Shown here: positions 14,751-23,050 of the stretch, piece after piece
Position numbering within the stretch: position 1 is the stretch's first letter
Layout: every line of letters starts with the position of its first letter
Assembly (NCBI RefSeq): GCF_013114595.1
Contig: NZ_VTXE01000045.1
Span: forward strand, 1-32,715
Length of the DNA: 32,715 bases
From: Vibrio sp. 99-8-1
GTDB taxonomy: Bacteria; Pseudomonadota; Gammaproteobacteria; Enterobacterales; Vibrionaceae
Reading direction: 5' to 3'
Notes under the pieces: model-generated
What the model saw: the letters and a program-made list of their open reading frames with translations, nothing else
Databases searched by the model: none
Told to the model about the DNA's origin: nothing
Position numbers and translations under genes: made by a program

Positions 14751-16376
14751 TTATGATTTCATCTGCTGATATTTGGCCGGTTCCAAAATAGTAGGAACAC
14801 TATTCTCATCTAGATCTGGATAGTCTAAGGTATAATGTAACCCTCGACTTTCTTTCCTCTGCATTGCACACAGCACCATGAGTTCAGCTACTTGCAATAA
14901 ATTCCTCATTTCTAACAAGTTATTTGAAACGCGGAAATTGCTATAATATTCATGTGTCTCTTGCTGCAACATATGTATTCTTCGCATCGCCCTCTCTAGG
15001 CGCTTATCCGTTCGGACTATGCCCATGTAATCCCACATAAATAAGCGTAACTCGTGCCAGTTATGCTGGATTATGACCTCTTCATCGGAGTTACAGACCT
15101 GACTCTCATCCCAAGCGGGAAGAGATGGAGGAAGAGTGGCTTCATCAAGTGAGCGAAGGATACTTTTGGCTGCTGACCATGCATATACGACACACTCTAA
15201 CAGTGAATTAGATGCCATACGATTGGCACCATGAAGCCCGGTATAGCTCACTTCACCAATGGCATATAATTGTTTCAGATCCGTCTGCCCATGTTTGTCT
15301 ACGATAACGCCACCACAGGTGTAGTGCGCTGCTGGAACAATAGGAATAGGTTCGCTAGTCATATCTATGCCCAGATCTTTTAATCTAAGATAGATAGTCG
15401 GGAAATGTTTCTCTATAAAGTCAGCGGGTTTATGGCTGATATCTAAAAACATGCAGTCTGCTCCTAGACGCTTCATTTCAAAGTCGATCGCACGGGCAAC
15501 CACATCACGAGGAGCTAACTCATGTCTTTCGTCAAAGTCGGGCATAAAACGTGAGCCATCTGGTCGACGTAAATAGGCGCCTTCACCTCTTAGTGCTTCG
15601 GTAAGCAGGAAGTTACGTGCTTCTGGGTGAAACAGGCAGGTAGGATGAAACTGATTAAACTCTAAGTTGGCTACGCGGCAACCTGCTCGCCACGCCATGG
15701 CGATACCGTCACCAGATGAAACGTCAGGGTTGGAGGTGTATTGATACACTTTAGATGCTCCACCCGTTGCAAGTACTACAAATTTGGCTCTAACGGTTTC
15801 AACATGCTCTTGTTGGCGATTCCAAATATAAGCACCAACCACTTTATCTTGATTCCCGCCAATCTTATCTTCGCAGATCAAGTCGAGAGCATTATGTCTT
15901 TCCAGGATTGTAATATTTGGATGGTTATGAACATTGTCCTGCAGCGAGGTTTGCATTGCCATCCCTGTCGCGTCGGCTGCGTGCAATATACGTCTATGGC
16001 TATGGCCGCCTTCACGGGTTAGGTGATATTTTGGGTCATCGTCTGAGTCGTCGTCTTCCCTATCAAAAGGAACACCACCATCTATTAACCACTGAACACA
16101 TTTTTTTGCATTCTTGGCGATAAACTCTACCGCTTCTTCTTCACAAAGCCCGGCACCGGCAATTTGAGTGTCTTGTATATGAGATTCAATACTATCCGAT
16201 TCATCAAATACTGCGGCTATACCGCCTTGAGCATAATAGGTCGCGCCTTCACTGCGAGGCCCCTTGCTTAATACTATGACTTTGCCTTTTTTAGCCACTC
16301 GCAGTGCAAGTGACAGACCAGCAGCGCCGCTACCTATAACTAATACATCACATTGATGTTCTCGGTTCGTATTCAT
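14751..16376 (-). CDS. nadB: L-aspartate oxidase
   Basis: A flavoprotein that oxidises aspartate to iminoaspartate, the first step of de novo NAD synthesis. With the ATG at 16376 it has 541 residues, the family length. A 34-codon upstream extension has no similarity to the family opening. The FAD motif GSGAAG is at 15-20, and ATYYAQGGIAAV (45-56), ALRGEGAYLRRPDG and AAHYTCGGV are conserved substrate and flavin contacts. The ribosome-binding site before the chosen ATG is weak. It is divergent from rpoE, as in E. coli. Confidence 0.95.
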   Translation of the reverse strand: MNTNREHQCDVLVIGSGAAGLSLALRVAKKGKVIVLSKGPRSEGATYYAQGGIAAVFDESDSIESHIQDTQIAGAGLCEEEAVEFIAKNAKKCVQWLIDGGVPFDREDDDSDDDPKYHLTREGGHSHRRILHAADATGMAMQTSLQDNVHNHPNITILERHNALDLICEDKIGGNQDKVVGAYIWNRQQEHVETVRAKFVVLATGGASKVYQYTSNPDVSSGDGIAMAWRAGCRVANLEFNQFHPTCLFHPEARNFLLTEALRGEGAYLRRPDGSRFMPDFDERHELAPRDVVARAIDFEMKRLGADCMFLDISHKPADFIEKHFPTIYLRLKDLGIDMTSEPIPIVPAAHYTCGGVIVDKHGQTDLKQLYAIGEVSYTGLHGANRMASNSLLECVVYAWSAAKSILRSLDEATLPPSLPAWDESQVCNSDEEVIIQHNWHELRLFMWDYMGIVRTDKRLERAMRRIHMLQQETHEYYSNFRVSNNLLEMRNLLQVAELMVLCAMQRKESRGLHYTLDYPDLDENSVPTILEPAKYQQMKS

Positions 16377-16613
16377 AAAACAGTCAAATTCCCAATCTAA
16401 ACGAGTGCAATCCAAATTGCGCTTCAAAAATATCTTACCAAACGTGTGAATTATGTCGGTAAAATGACATGGCAGCAAATTTCTTTGAATTGATATCTAA
16501 GAAAATGGCTTGCTTTTCACATCATGTATCCCCAGTATTTCTCTTAATCTGGCAGAAAAAACGACTAATCCATCACACTTTAAATTAAAATGATAAAAAA
16601 AGTAGATAGTATT

Positions 16614-16640
16614 GAACTTTCCAATTATCACAGAGTCACA
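16614..16640 (+). promoter_or_regulatory. Sigma-E-type autoregulatory promoter of rpoE
   Basis: GAACTT (16614-16619), 16 bases, then TCACA (16636-16640) fits the sigma-E consensus of GGAACTT and TCAAA with 16-bp spacing. It lies about 93 bases before the rpoE ATG, where the autoregulated promoter is known in E. coli. Expected start near 16647. Confidence 0.65.
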
Positions 16641-16708
16641 ATAGTGCTCATGTAAGTGGTGGTGTCAACACTACATTATGCATAATTAAAGCCCATATCT
16701 GAGAAGTT

Positions 16709-16774
16709 ATGAGCAATAACAATAGGAGTAAGTGCTCGAATGAACGAGCAGTTGACCGATCAAGTACTCATTGA
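16709..16774 (+). CDS. Possible 21-codon leader ORF overlapping the start of rpoE
   Basis: An ATG at 16709 opens a 21-residue frame that ends with TGA 35 bases inside rpoE, in another frame. GAGAAG lies a few bases ahead of it, rather close. E. coli has a translated leader, rseD, in the same position, to which rpoE translation is coupled. The peptide (MSNNNRSKCSNERAVDRSSTH) shows no recognisable feature, and short frames arise by chance, so this is a candidate only. Confidence 0.25.
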   Translation: MSNNNRSKCSNERAVDRSSTH

Positions 16775-17318
16775 GCGAGTTCAAAGTGGAGATAAGCAAG
16801 CATTTAATCTTTTGGTGATTAAGTACCAAAATAAAGTTTGTAACCTTATTTCTCGATATATTGGTAATTCGGGTGATGTACAAGATGTAGCCCAAGAAGC
16901 GTTTATTAAAGCGTATCGCGCTATCCCTAACTTTAGAGGTGAAAGTGCGTTCTATACTTGGTTATACAGAATTGCGGTAAATACAGCGAAGAATCACATT
17001 GTTGCTCAAGGAAGAAGACCTCCTGCGAGTGATGTTGATGCAGAAGAAGCTGAATATTACGAAACGGGTAGTGCATTGAAAGAAATTTCGAACCCTGAGA
17101 ACTTAACGTTGTCCAACGAGTTGAAACAAGTAGTTTTCAGTGCAATTGAAGCACTTCCTGAAGATTTAAAGACGGCAGTAACTCTTCGAGAACTAGATGG
17201 TTTAAGTTATGAAGAGATTGCTGAGGTAATGGATTGTCCTGTAGGGACTGTGCGATCACGCATTTTCCGTGCAAGGGAAGCGGTAGAGAAAAAAATTCAA
17301 CCGCTTTTGCAACGCTAG
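16740..17318 (+). CDS. rpoE: RNA polymerase sigma factor RpoE (sigma-E)
   Basis: The extracytoplasmic-function sigma factor for envelope stress, which directs RNA polymerase to outer-membrane protein folding genes. The 192 residues begin MNEQLTDQVLIERVQ, nearly identical to E. coli. Region 2 covers about 22-92 (DVQDVAQEAFIKAYRAI for -10 recognition), and region 4 about 130-182 (LSYEEIAEVMDCPVGTVRSRIFRARE, the -35 helix-turn-helix). GGAG lies 11 bases ahead of the ATG, an unusually long spacing. It heads the rpoE-rseA-rseB-rseC operon and is likely autoregulated from the upstream sigma-E promoter. Confidence 0.97.
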   Translation: MNEQLTDQVLIERVQSGDKQAFNLLVIKYQNKVCNLISRYIGNSGDVQDVAQEAFIKAYRAIPNFRGESAFYTWLYRIAVNTAKNHIVAQGRRPPASDVDAEEAEYYETGSALKEISNPENLTLSNELKQVVFSAIEALPEDLKTAVTLRELDGLSYEEIAEVMDCPVGTVRSRIFRAREAVEKKIQPLLQR

Positions 17319-17346
17319 ATAGCAGACATTAACTATGGTGAAAAAA

Positions 17347-17952
17347 ATGGCTGACAAAGAACTTCTTTCTGCTCTTATGGATGGAGAGTCTGTTGATGAC
17401 GCTTTAATAGTAGAGTTAGAACAGGATCTCGAGAGTCAAGAAACGTGGCAAAATTACCATCTTATTGGTGATATTGTAAAAGGTGAAGCACCTAAAACTG
17501 CAAATTGGAATGTTGCTGAAAGTGTGTTCGCTGCGTTAGAGGCAGAACCTGCGCACAGCAATAAAACTGTACCATTAATGGAACCACAACCGATGCCAGC
17601 AGAGGCGAAGCGATACCTACCAAGTTGGTTTACCCAATTAGGTCAGGTTGGTCTTGCTGCCTGTGTATCAATGGCGGTTATATTTGGTGTTCAGCAGTAC
17701 GGTGGAAACAGTGACGTATCAAGTCCAGTTGCTCAAGTACCAGTATTACAAACAGTACCTCTAGCGGGTAGTGTCGAGCCTGTTTCACTGACAAGAGAGT
17801 CTGTAGCAGCAACCAATGCTTTGTCTGATACGCAAAAAGAACAGCAACGTCGCCAAATTCGCGCCATGCTACAAGATTATGAATTACAACTTCGCTTATC
17901 AGCAGATACTGCTGTTGGTAGTGATTTAGAAAAACAACCGGTAGTTGAATGA
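17347..17952 (+). CDS. rseA: Anti-sigma-E factor RseA
   Basis: A single-pass inner-membrane protein holding sigma-E inactive until DegS and RseP cleave it. The cytosolic sigma-binding domain opens with ELLSALMDGE, a family mark. One transmembrane helix lies at about 99-117, and the periplasmic tail ends near residue 201. The ATG at 17347 is preferred over 17335 because GGTGA precedes it at normal spacing and it matches the E. coli opening. The C-terminus ends in VVE, without the YxF-type residue usual for DegS-activating outer-membrane proteins, as expected for RseA. It overlaps rseB by ATGA. Confidence 0.94.
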   Translation: MADKELLSALMDGESVDDALIVELEQDLESQETWQNYHLIGDIVKGEAPKTANWNVAESVFAALEAEPAHSNKTVPLMEPQPMPAEAKRYLPSWFTQLGQVGLAACVSMAVIFGVQQYGGNSDVSSPVAQVPVLQTVPLAGSVEPVSLTRESVAATNALSDTQKEQQRRQIRAMLQDYELQLRLSADTAVGSDLEKQPVVE

Positions 17953-18947
17953 AAAAATTTCTGTTCAGTGCGCTGGTACTGTTCAGTTTGATACAACCTC
18001 AAGCCTCAGCAGAGGAAAACTCTGCTGAGGCTTTGTTGCATCAAATGAACCACGCAAGTCAGCACTTAAATTATGAACTCTCGTATATTCTGATAAGAAA
18101 AAGCAGTATCGAACCACTTTTGTATCGTCACGCAAGCATAGACAATAATCATTATGCTCACTTGGTTTATCTGAGTGGCCCTATTCGTGAAACGATTCGT
18201 CGAGGCGAAGAAGTCAGCTATATTGAACCCGGAGCGGATCCTTTTTCGATTAAGTCAGGGCATTTAGTTGGGCCAATGATGCCAATGCTAGAAAGCGACA
18301 TTACTCAGCTAAGCCAATACTATGATTTTATTTCTATGGGACGAGCACGAGAAGCGGGATCGCCAACTCAAGTCGTTAGAATTGTCCCTAAAGATGGTCA
18401 GCGGTATTCGTATCTACTTTGGGTTGATGAGAAATCGAAATTGCCATTGCGTGCCGATCTGTTGGATCGTGATGGCGAAGTTTTGGAGCAATTTCGGGCT
18501 ATTTCCTATCGAGTGTCTGATCAAATTGCAACAATGCTAGCGGCTCTTGATGAGGTAACGTTACCTGATGTGCTTACTTTACCAAAACAGCCATCGAATG
18601 ATTCTTCTTGGAGTTTAAACTGGACGCCTTCTGGTTTTGAACCACATCCACTAAATCGCTATAAAGTAGCAATGACGGAAAAAGTGGTGGAGAGTCAAAT
18701 GTATAGCGATGGTCTATTTAGTTTCTCGGTTTATGTTTCTGATACCGATGCTTTATCCCTAAAAAATCAAATTGTTAGACAAGGACGAAGAACCTTGCAA
18801 ACGGTGATAAATGGAGATAAAGAGATCACAGTCGTGGGCGATATTCCGCCACCGACGGCAATTAAAATTGCTAAATCGATTGTGTTCAACAGTAAGGCTG
18901 TTGATAACAAGGAAGCAGCCCCTGCAACAGAAGCCGTTAAGCCATGA
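17949..18947 (+). CDS. rseB: Sigma-E regulatory protein RseB
   Basis: A periplasmic protein that binds RseA, shields it from DegS, and senses lipopolysaccharide intermediates. It has 332 residues, with a Sec signal peptide (MKKF start, hydrophobic core, likely cleavage after ASA at 22). The MucB/RseB N-terminal lipid-binding-like domain covers about 25-205, and the C-terminal domain about 220-318 (FEPHPLNRYKV to the end). It starts within the rseA stop (ATGA). Codons 18-29 carry a 14-bp perfect inverted repeat, listed separately. Confidence 0.94.
   Translation: MKKFLFSALVLFSLIQPQASAEENSAEALLHQMNHASQHLNYELSYILIRKSSIEPLLYRHASIDNNHYAHLVYLSGPIRETIRRGEEVSYIEPGADPFSIKSGHLVGPMMPMLESDITQLSQYYDFISMGRAREAGSPTQVVRIVPKDGQRYSYLLWVDEKSKLPLRADLLDRDGEVLEQFRAISYRVSDQIATMLAALDEVTLPDVLTLPKQPSNDSSWSLNWTPSGFEPHPLNRYKVAMTEKVVESQMYSDGLFSFSVYVSDTDALSLKNQIVRQGRRTLQTVINGDKEITVVGDIPPPTAIKIAKSIVFNSKAVDNKEAAPATEAVKP
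18001..18033 (+). promoter_or_regulatory. Perfect 14-bp stem-loop inside the rseB coding region
   Basis: AAGCCTCAGCAGAG (18001-18014) and CTCTGCTGAGGCTT (18020-18033) are exact complements around a GAAAA loop. TTTGTT overlaps and follows, giving a weak terminator look. It spans the end of the signal peptide and the first mature residues. It could slow or stop part of the transcription, or mark an RNA cleavage site, so that rseB and rseC are made in smaller amount than rpoE and rseA. Confidence 0.5.
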
Positions 18948-19423
18948 TAACCGCTCTCGCCACTGTTCAACATGTTGACGTCATCGACGGGAAGTACAAT
19001 GTGGCGATTAGCTGTGAGCAACAGACCAGTTGCCGACACTGCTCTTCGCAGCAAACTTGCGGGACGGGTATTATTTCTAAGGCAGTTGGAAATAAAAGTC
19101 ATCAGTGGCAATTGGAAACGAGTATGGAAGTCTCAGTGGGACAAACGGTTGAAGTCGGTTTGCCTGAAAAACAGCTGATTCAATTTGCTTCTATTGTTTA
19201 TATTGTCCCTTTGCTGTTGCTTTTTATTGGCGCAATGATTGGACAGTGGTTAGCGACACAGATTGGTAGCGGAGAGGGCGTTGTAATTGCTATCTCCGTT
19301 ATGTTTATGTTTGCAGGAGTTTGGCTAGCAAAATGGTTAGCGAAGAAACAACAATCCCAGTCAGAACAGTCTGTTACCCTAATTCGAGTTATGGGTGATG
19401 TAATAAAAATAACGCCCAATTGA
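18944..19423 (+). CDS. rseC: Sigma-E positive regulator RseC
   Basis: An inner-membrane protein of the RseC/MucC family, 159 residues. It has a cysteine-rich N-terminal cytosolic part (C24, C30, C33, C39: CEQQTSCRHCSSQQTCG) that may bind an Fe-S cluster. Two transmembrane helices follow at about 80-103 and 112-133. In E. coli it has a mild positive effect on sigma-E and is linked to the Rnf/SoxR reducing system. It starts within the rseB stop (ATGA) and ends the operon; no clear intrinsic terminator follows before lepA. Confidence 0.93.
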   Translation: MITALATVQHVDVIDGKYNVAISCEQQTSCRHCSSQQTCGTGIISKAVGNKSHQWQLETSMEVSVGQTVEVGLPEKQLIQFASIVYIVPLLLLFIGAMIGQWLATQIGSGEGVVIAISVMFMFAGVWLAKWLAKKQQSQSEQSVTLIRVMGDVIKITPN

Positions 19424-19550
19424 ACATCATATGTAAATCAAGATAGCGACAGCGCCGGAAATTCGGTAGAATCGCGCCACTTGATCGAAATACCATCAAA
19501 AGATGCGTATTTTTTCTATTTATTTTGCAAGAGTATAGTCATACCAACCT

Positions 19551-21344
19551 ATGAAGCACATTCGTAACTTTTCGATTATCGCCCATATCGACCACGGTAA
19601 GTCGACATTATCAGACCGCCTAATTCAAGTATGCGGAGGATTGAGTGAACGTGAGATGGACTCACAGGTTCTCGATTCAATGGATATTGAACGTGAGCGA
19701 GGCATTACAATCAAAGCTCAAAGTGTGACGCTCGACTACACAGCAAAAGATGGCGAAACTTATCAACTGAATTTTATCGATACTCCGGGGCACGTTGATT
19801 TTTCTTATGAAGTATCACGTTCTTTAGCGGCTTGTGAAGGTGCGCTTTTGGTGGTCGACGCAGGTCAAGGGGTAGAAGCTCAAACCCTAGCAAACTGTTA
19901 TACCGCGATCGAAATGGACCTGGAAGTTGTTCCTATTCTGAACAAGATAGACCTTCCCGCTGCGGATCCTGAGCGTGTTTCAGAAGAGATCGAAGATATT
20001 GTTGGCATCGATGCCATGGAAGCTACCCAGTGCTCTGCAAAAACAGGCCTTGGTGTAGATGCCGTACTGGAAAATATTGTTACATCGATTCCTGCTCCAG
20101 AAGGTGATCCTGAGGCACCGCTGCAAGCATTGATTATCGACTCATGGTTTGATAACTACTTAGGTGTGGTTTCTCTTGTTCGTATTAAGAATGGTGTTCT
20201 TAAGAAAAACGACAAGATAAAAGTGATGAGCACAGACCAAATTTGGGGTGTTGACCGTTTAGGTATCTTTACACCGAAGCAGTTGGATACAACGCAACTA
20301 AGTACAGGTGAAGTTGGTTGGGTTGTTTGTGGCATTAAAGATATTTTAGGTGCGCCAGTCGGTGATACATTAACGCTGGCTAAGAACGGATGCGATAAAG
20401 CATTGCCTGGTTTTAAGAAAGTAAAACCACAAGTCTATGCAGGCCTATTCCCTGTCTCTTCTGATGATTATGAAAACTTCCGTGATGCGCTTGGTAAGTT
20501 AAGCCTAAATGACGCTTCATTGTTTTATGAACCAGAGAACTCATCAGCACTTGGTTTCGGTTTCCGCTGTGGTTTCCTTGGTATGCTTCACATGGAGATC
20601 ATCCAAGAGCGTTTAGAGCGTGAATATGATCTCGACTTGATCACGACTGCCCCAACGGTAGTTTATGAAGTTGAAAAAACAGACGGTACCTTACTGTATG
20701 TAGACAGCCCGGCGAAATTGCCTGCCGTGAATGATCTAGCGGAAATTCGTGAGCCTATTTCACGTTGTAATATTCTTGTACCTGCGGACTACCTTGGTAA
20801 TGTTATTACCTTGTGTGTTGAAAAACGTGGCATTCAGGTTGATATGGTGTATCACGGCAACCAAGTCGCGGTGACTTATGATATTCCGATGGCAGAAGTT
20901 GTGATGGATTTCTTTGACCGTTTGAAATCCACCTCTCGTGGTTACGCCTCGTTAGACTATAATTTCCAGCGTTTTGAAATGTCTGACATGGTACGTGTTG
21001 ATGTTCTTCTTAATGGTGACAAGGTAGATGCTCTGGCGCTTATTACCCATAAAGACCAATCTCAGTCTCGAGGCCGTCTACTGGTTGAGAAGATGAAAGA
21101 GTTTATACCAAGGCAGATGTTTGATATTGCCATTCAAGCGGCGATTGGTAACCACATTATTGCCCGCTCCACTGTGAAGCAGTTGCGTAAAAACGTTATT
21201 GCTAAATGTTATGGTGGTGATATCAGCCGTAAGAAAAAACTGCTGAAGAAACAGAAAGAAGGTAAGAAAAGAATGAAGCAAATCGGAAACGTAGAATTGC
21301 CTCAGGAAGCGTTCTTAGCCATTCTTCATATAGGCAAAGATTAA
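19551..21344 (+). CDS. lepA: Elongation factor 4 (LepA)
   Basis: A ribosome-associated translational GTPase, 597 residues. G motifs are AHIDHGKST (11-19), DTPGHVD and NKIDLP. The EF-G-like domains follow, and a LepA-specific basic C-terminal domain (SRKKKLLKKQKEGKKRMKQIG) ends the protein. Known roles include ribosome back-translocation or 30S biogenesis; the physiological function is debated. No strong ribosome-binding site is visible before the ATG. It is 127 bases after rseC and followed by a terminator, so lepB can be transcribed separately. Confidence 0.97.
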   Translation: MKHIRNFSIIAHIDHGKSTLSDRLIQVCGGLSEREMDSQVLDSMDIERERGITIKAQSVTLDYTAKDGETYQLNFIDTPGHVDFSYEVSRSLAACEGALLVVDAGQGVEAQTLANCYTAIEMDLEVVPILNKIDLPAADPERVSEEIEDIVGIDAMEATQCSAKTGLGVDAVLENIVTSIPAPEGDPEAPLQALIIDSWFDNYLGVVSLVRIKNGVLKKNDKIKVMSTDQIWGVDRLGIFTPKQLDTTQLSTGEVGWVVCGIKDILGAPVGDTLTLAKNGCDKALPGFKKVKPQVYAGLFPVSSDDYENFRDALGKLSLNDASLFYEPENSSALGFGFRCGFLGMLHMEIIQERLEREYDLDLITTAPTVVYEVEKTDGTLLYVDSPAKLPAVNDLAEIREPISRCNILVPADYLGNVITLCVEKRGIQVDMVYHGNQVAVTYDIPMAEVVMDFFDRLKSTSRGYASLDYNFQRFEMSDMVRVDVLLNGDKVDALALITHKDQSQSRGRLLVEKMKEFIPRQMFDIAIQAAIGNHIIARSTVKQLRKNVIAKCYGGDISRKKKLLKKQKEGKKRMKQIGNVELPQEAFLAILHIGKD

Positions 21345-21369
21345 TCTCTTTCGCAGCTAGAGTTAAATA

Positions 21370-21400
21370 AAAGAAAGGGTATTTATGCCCTTTCTTTTTT
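21370..21400 (+). terminator. Intrinsic terminator of lepA
   Basis: A 10-bp stem (AAAGAAAGGG, 21370-21379, with CCCTTTCTTT, 21388-21397) around TATTTATG, continuing into TTT. In E. coli lepA and lepB form one operon, so this hairpin suggests partial uncoupling here. Confidence 0.85.
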
Positions 21401-21468
21401 AATATATATGAACGTATTTACATTGTCTGCTGACAATATGCATAGAAGTAGAAACTAAAGGAAGAATA

Positions 21469-22362
21469 ATGGCTAATACATTCTCGCTCATCTTGGTTTT
21501 AGTTACTTTAGTAACGGGTGTTGTATGGACACTAGAGAAACTGGTTTGGGGTAAAAAACGTCAACAGAAAGTAGACGATATTATTGCTCAAACAAATGAA
21601 TTAAGTAGCGACATTGCTAGAAAAGCCGCTGTACAGCCTTGGTGGATTGAAAATAGTGTTTCCATCTTCCCAGTTATCGCTTTTGTATTAATACTACGTT
21701 CCTTTATTTATGAACCTTTCCAGATTCCATCAGGCTCTATGATGCCAACCCTATTGATTGGTGATTTTATACTGGTGGAAAAGTACGCTTATGGCATTAA
21801 AGATCCTGTTTTTCGCACTCAGTTAATCGAAACGGGCAAGCCAGAGCGCGGTGATATTGTGGTGTTTAAGTTTCCACCTCAGCCTAATATCGACTACATA
21901 AAACGTGTAGTGGGAATGCCCGGCGATACAGTACGTTATCAAAAGAAAGAGTTATGTATTCAACCTAAGGGCGAGCAAACTTGTAAGAAAGTGCCGCTGT
22001 CTAATGTGGTTGAAAGTGAGCATTATCAGCAAAACATTCCATTGATTCAGCTAAATGAAAAGCTGGGCCAAACGGAACATCAGATTTTGGTTAACCCGTT
22101 ACGTCAGGACAATGTCGCGGCTTATCAGCCGAGAAATGGCGTGAATGAGTGGGTGGTACCAAAAGGTGAGTACTTTGTGATGGGGGATAACCGTGACAAC
22201 AGTGCAGATAGTCGCTACTGGGGCTTTGTTCCAGAAGCAAACTTAGTTGGCAAAGCGGTTGCAATATGGACCAGCTTTGAGTTTGAACGTGGTGCAGACA
22301 GTGTACTGCCTTCTTGGATTCCTACCGATGTTCGATTTAGTCGCATCGGTGGTATAGATTAA
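21469..22362 (+). CDS. lepB: Signal peptidase I
   Basis: Membrane-bound serine protease that removes Sec and Tat signal peptides. It has 297 residues, with an N-terminal transmembrane helix (about 5-22), a second at 64-80, and the periplasmic catalytic domain. The catalytic serine S90 is in PSGSMMPT and the lysine base K145 in YIKRVVGMPGD. The GDNRDNSADSRYWGFVP motif follows. AAAGGAAG precedes the ATG. It is followed by rnc after 10 bases. Confidence 0.97.
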   Translation: MANTFSLILVLVTLVTGVVWTLEKLVWGKKRQQKVDDIIAQTNELSSDIARKAAVQPWWIENSVSIFPVIAFVLILRSFIYEPFQIPSGSMMPTLLIGDFILVEKYAYGIKDPVFRTQLIETGKPERGDIVVFKFPPQPNIDYIKRVVGMPGDTVRYQKKELCIQPKGEQTCKKVPLSNVVESEHYQQNIPLIQLNEKLGQTEHQILVNPLRQDNVAAYQPRNGVNEWVVPKGEYFVMGDNRDNSADSRYWGFVPEANLVGKAVAIWTSFEFERGADSVLPSWIPTDVRFSRIGGID

Positions 22363-22372
22363 TTGAGAGAAC

Positions 22373-23050
22373 ATGAATCCTCCTATATCTAAATTAGAAA
22401 AAATGCTCGGTTATCAGTTTGAAGATAGCGAGCATATTCATTTGGCGCTTACTCATCGTAGCGCCAATGGAAAGCATAATGAACGTCTTGAGTTTCTGGG
22501 CGATTCAATTTTAAGTTTTGTCATTGCAGATGATTTGTATCATCGTTTCCCTAAGATTAATGAGGGAGATATGAGCCGTATGCGAGCAACGTTAGTTCGT
22601 GGGCATACGCTAGCAGAGCTCGGTCGTGAGTTTGTTCTGGGAGATTACTTAAAATTAGGTCCAGGTGAGTTGAAAAGTGGCGGGTATCGTCGTGACTCAA
22701 TTCTAGCTGATGCTGTTGAAGCTATTATCGGTGCTATCTATCTAGATAGTGATATTGAAGTTGTGCGTAGAATTATACTGAGCTGGTATAAAACTCGTTT
22801 AGACGCAATAGAGCCGGGTGTTTCACAGAAAGATCCTAAAACAAGATTACAAGAATTTTTGCAAGGTCGAAAAAAGCCGCTACCTGTTTACACAGTGTCT
22901 AATATTAAAGGTGAAGCTCATAATCAAGAGTTTACGGTTTCTTGTGGTATTTCAGGCATGGCGAAGCCTGTAATAGGAAAAGGAACAAGCCGTCGCAAAG
23001 CTGAACAAGCTGCCGCAGAATTAGCGCTGGAGAAATTGAACAATGGCTGA
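22373..23050 (+). CDS. rnc: Ribonuclease III
   Basis: Double-strand-specific endonuclease for rRNA and mRNA processing, 225 residues. The catalytic signature ERLEFLGDSIL is at 37-47, and the second acidic site lies in DAVEAIIGAIYLD. A double-stranded RNA-binding domain fills about 154-225 (DPKTRLQEFLQ to the C-terminus). It overlaps era by eight bases, the conserved lepB-rnc-era order. Confidence 0.97.
   Translation: MNPPISKLEKMLGYQFEDSEHIHLALTHRSANGKHNERLEFLGDSILSFVIADDLYHRFPKINEGDMSRMRATLVRGHTLAELGREFVLGDYLKLGPGELKSGGYRRDSILADAVEAIIGAIYLDSDIEVVRRIILSWYKTRLDAIEPGVSQKDPKTRLQEFLQGRKKPLPVYTVSNIKGEAHNQEFTVSCGISGMAKPVIGKGTSRRKAEQAAAELALEKLNNG

Noticed and set aside
15741..16123. Two open frames on the plus strand opposite nadB
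   Set aside because: They run antisense to strongly conserved nadB codons, lack ribosome-binding sites and show no recognisable protein features.
16377..16478. 34-residue N-terminal extension of NadB
   Set aside because: NadB family proteins begin near the FAD motif; the ATG at 16376 gives the usual length.
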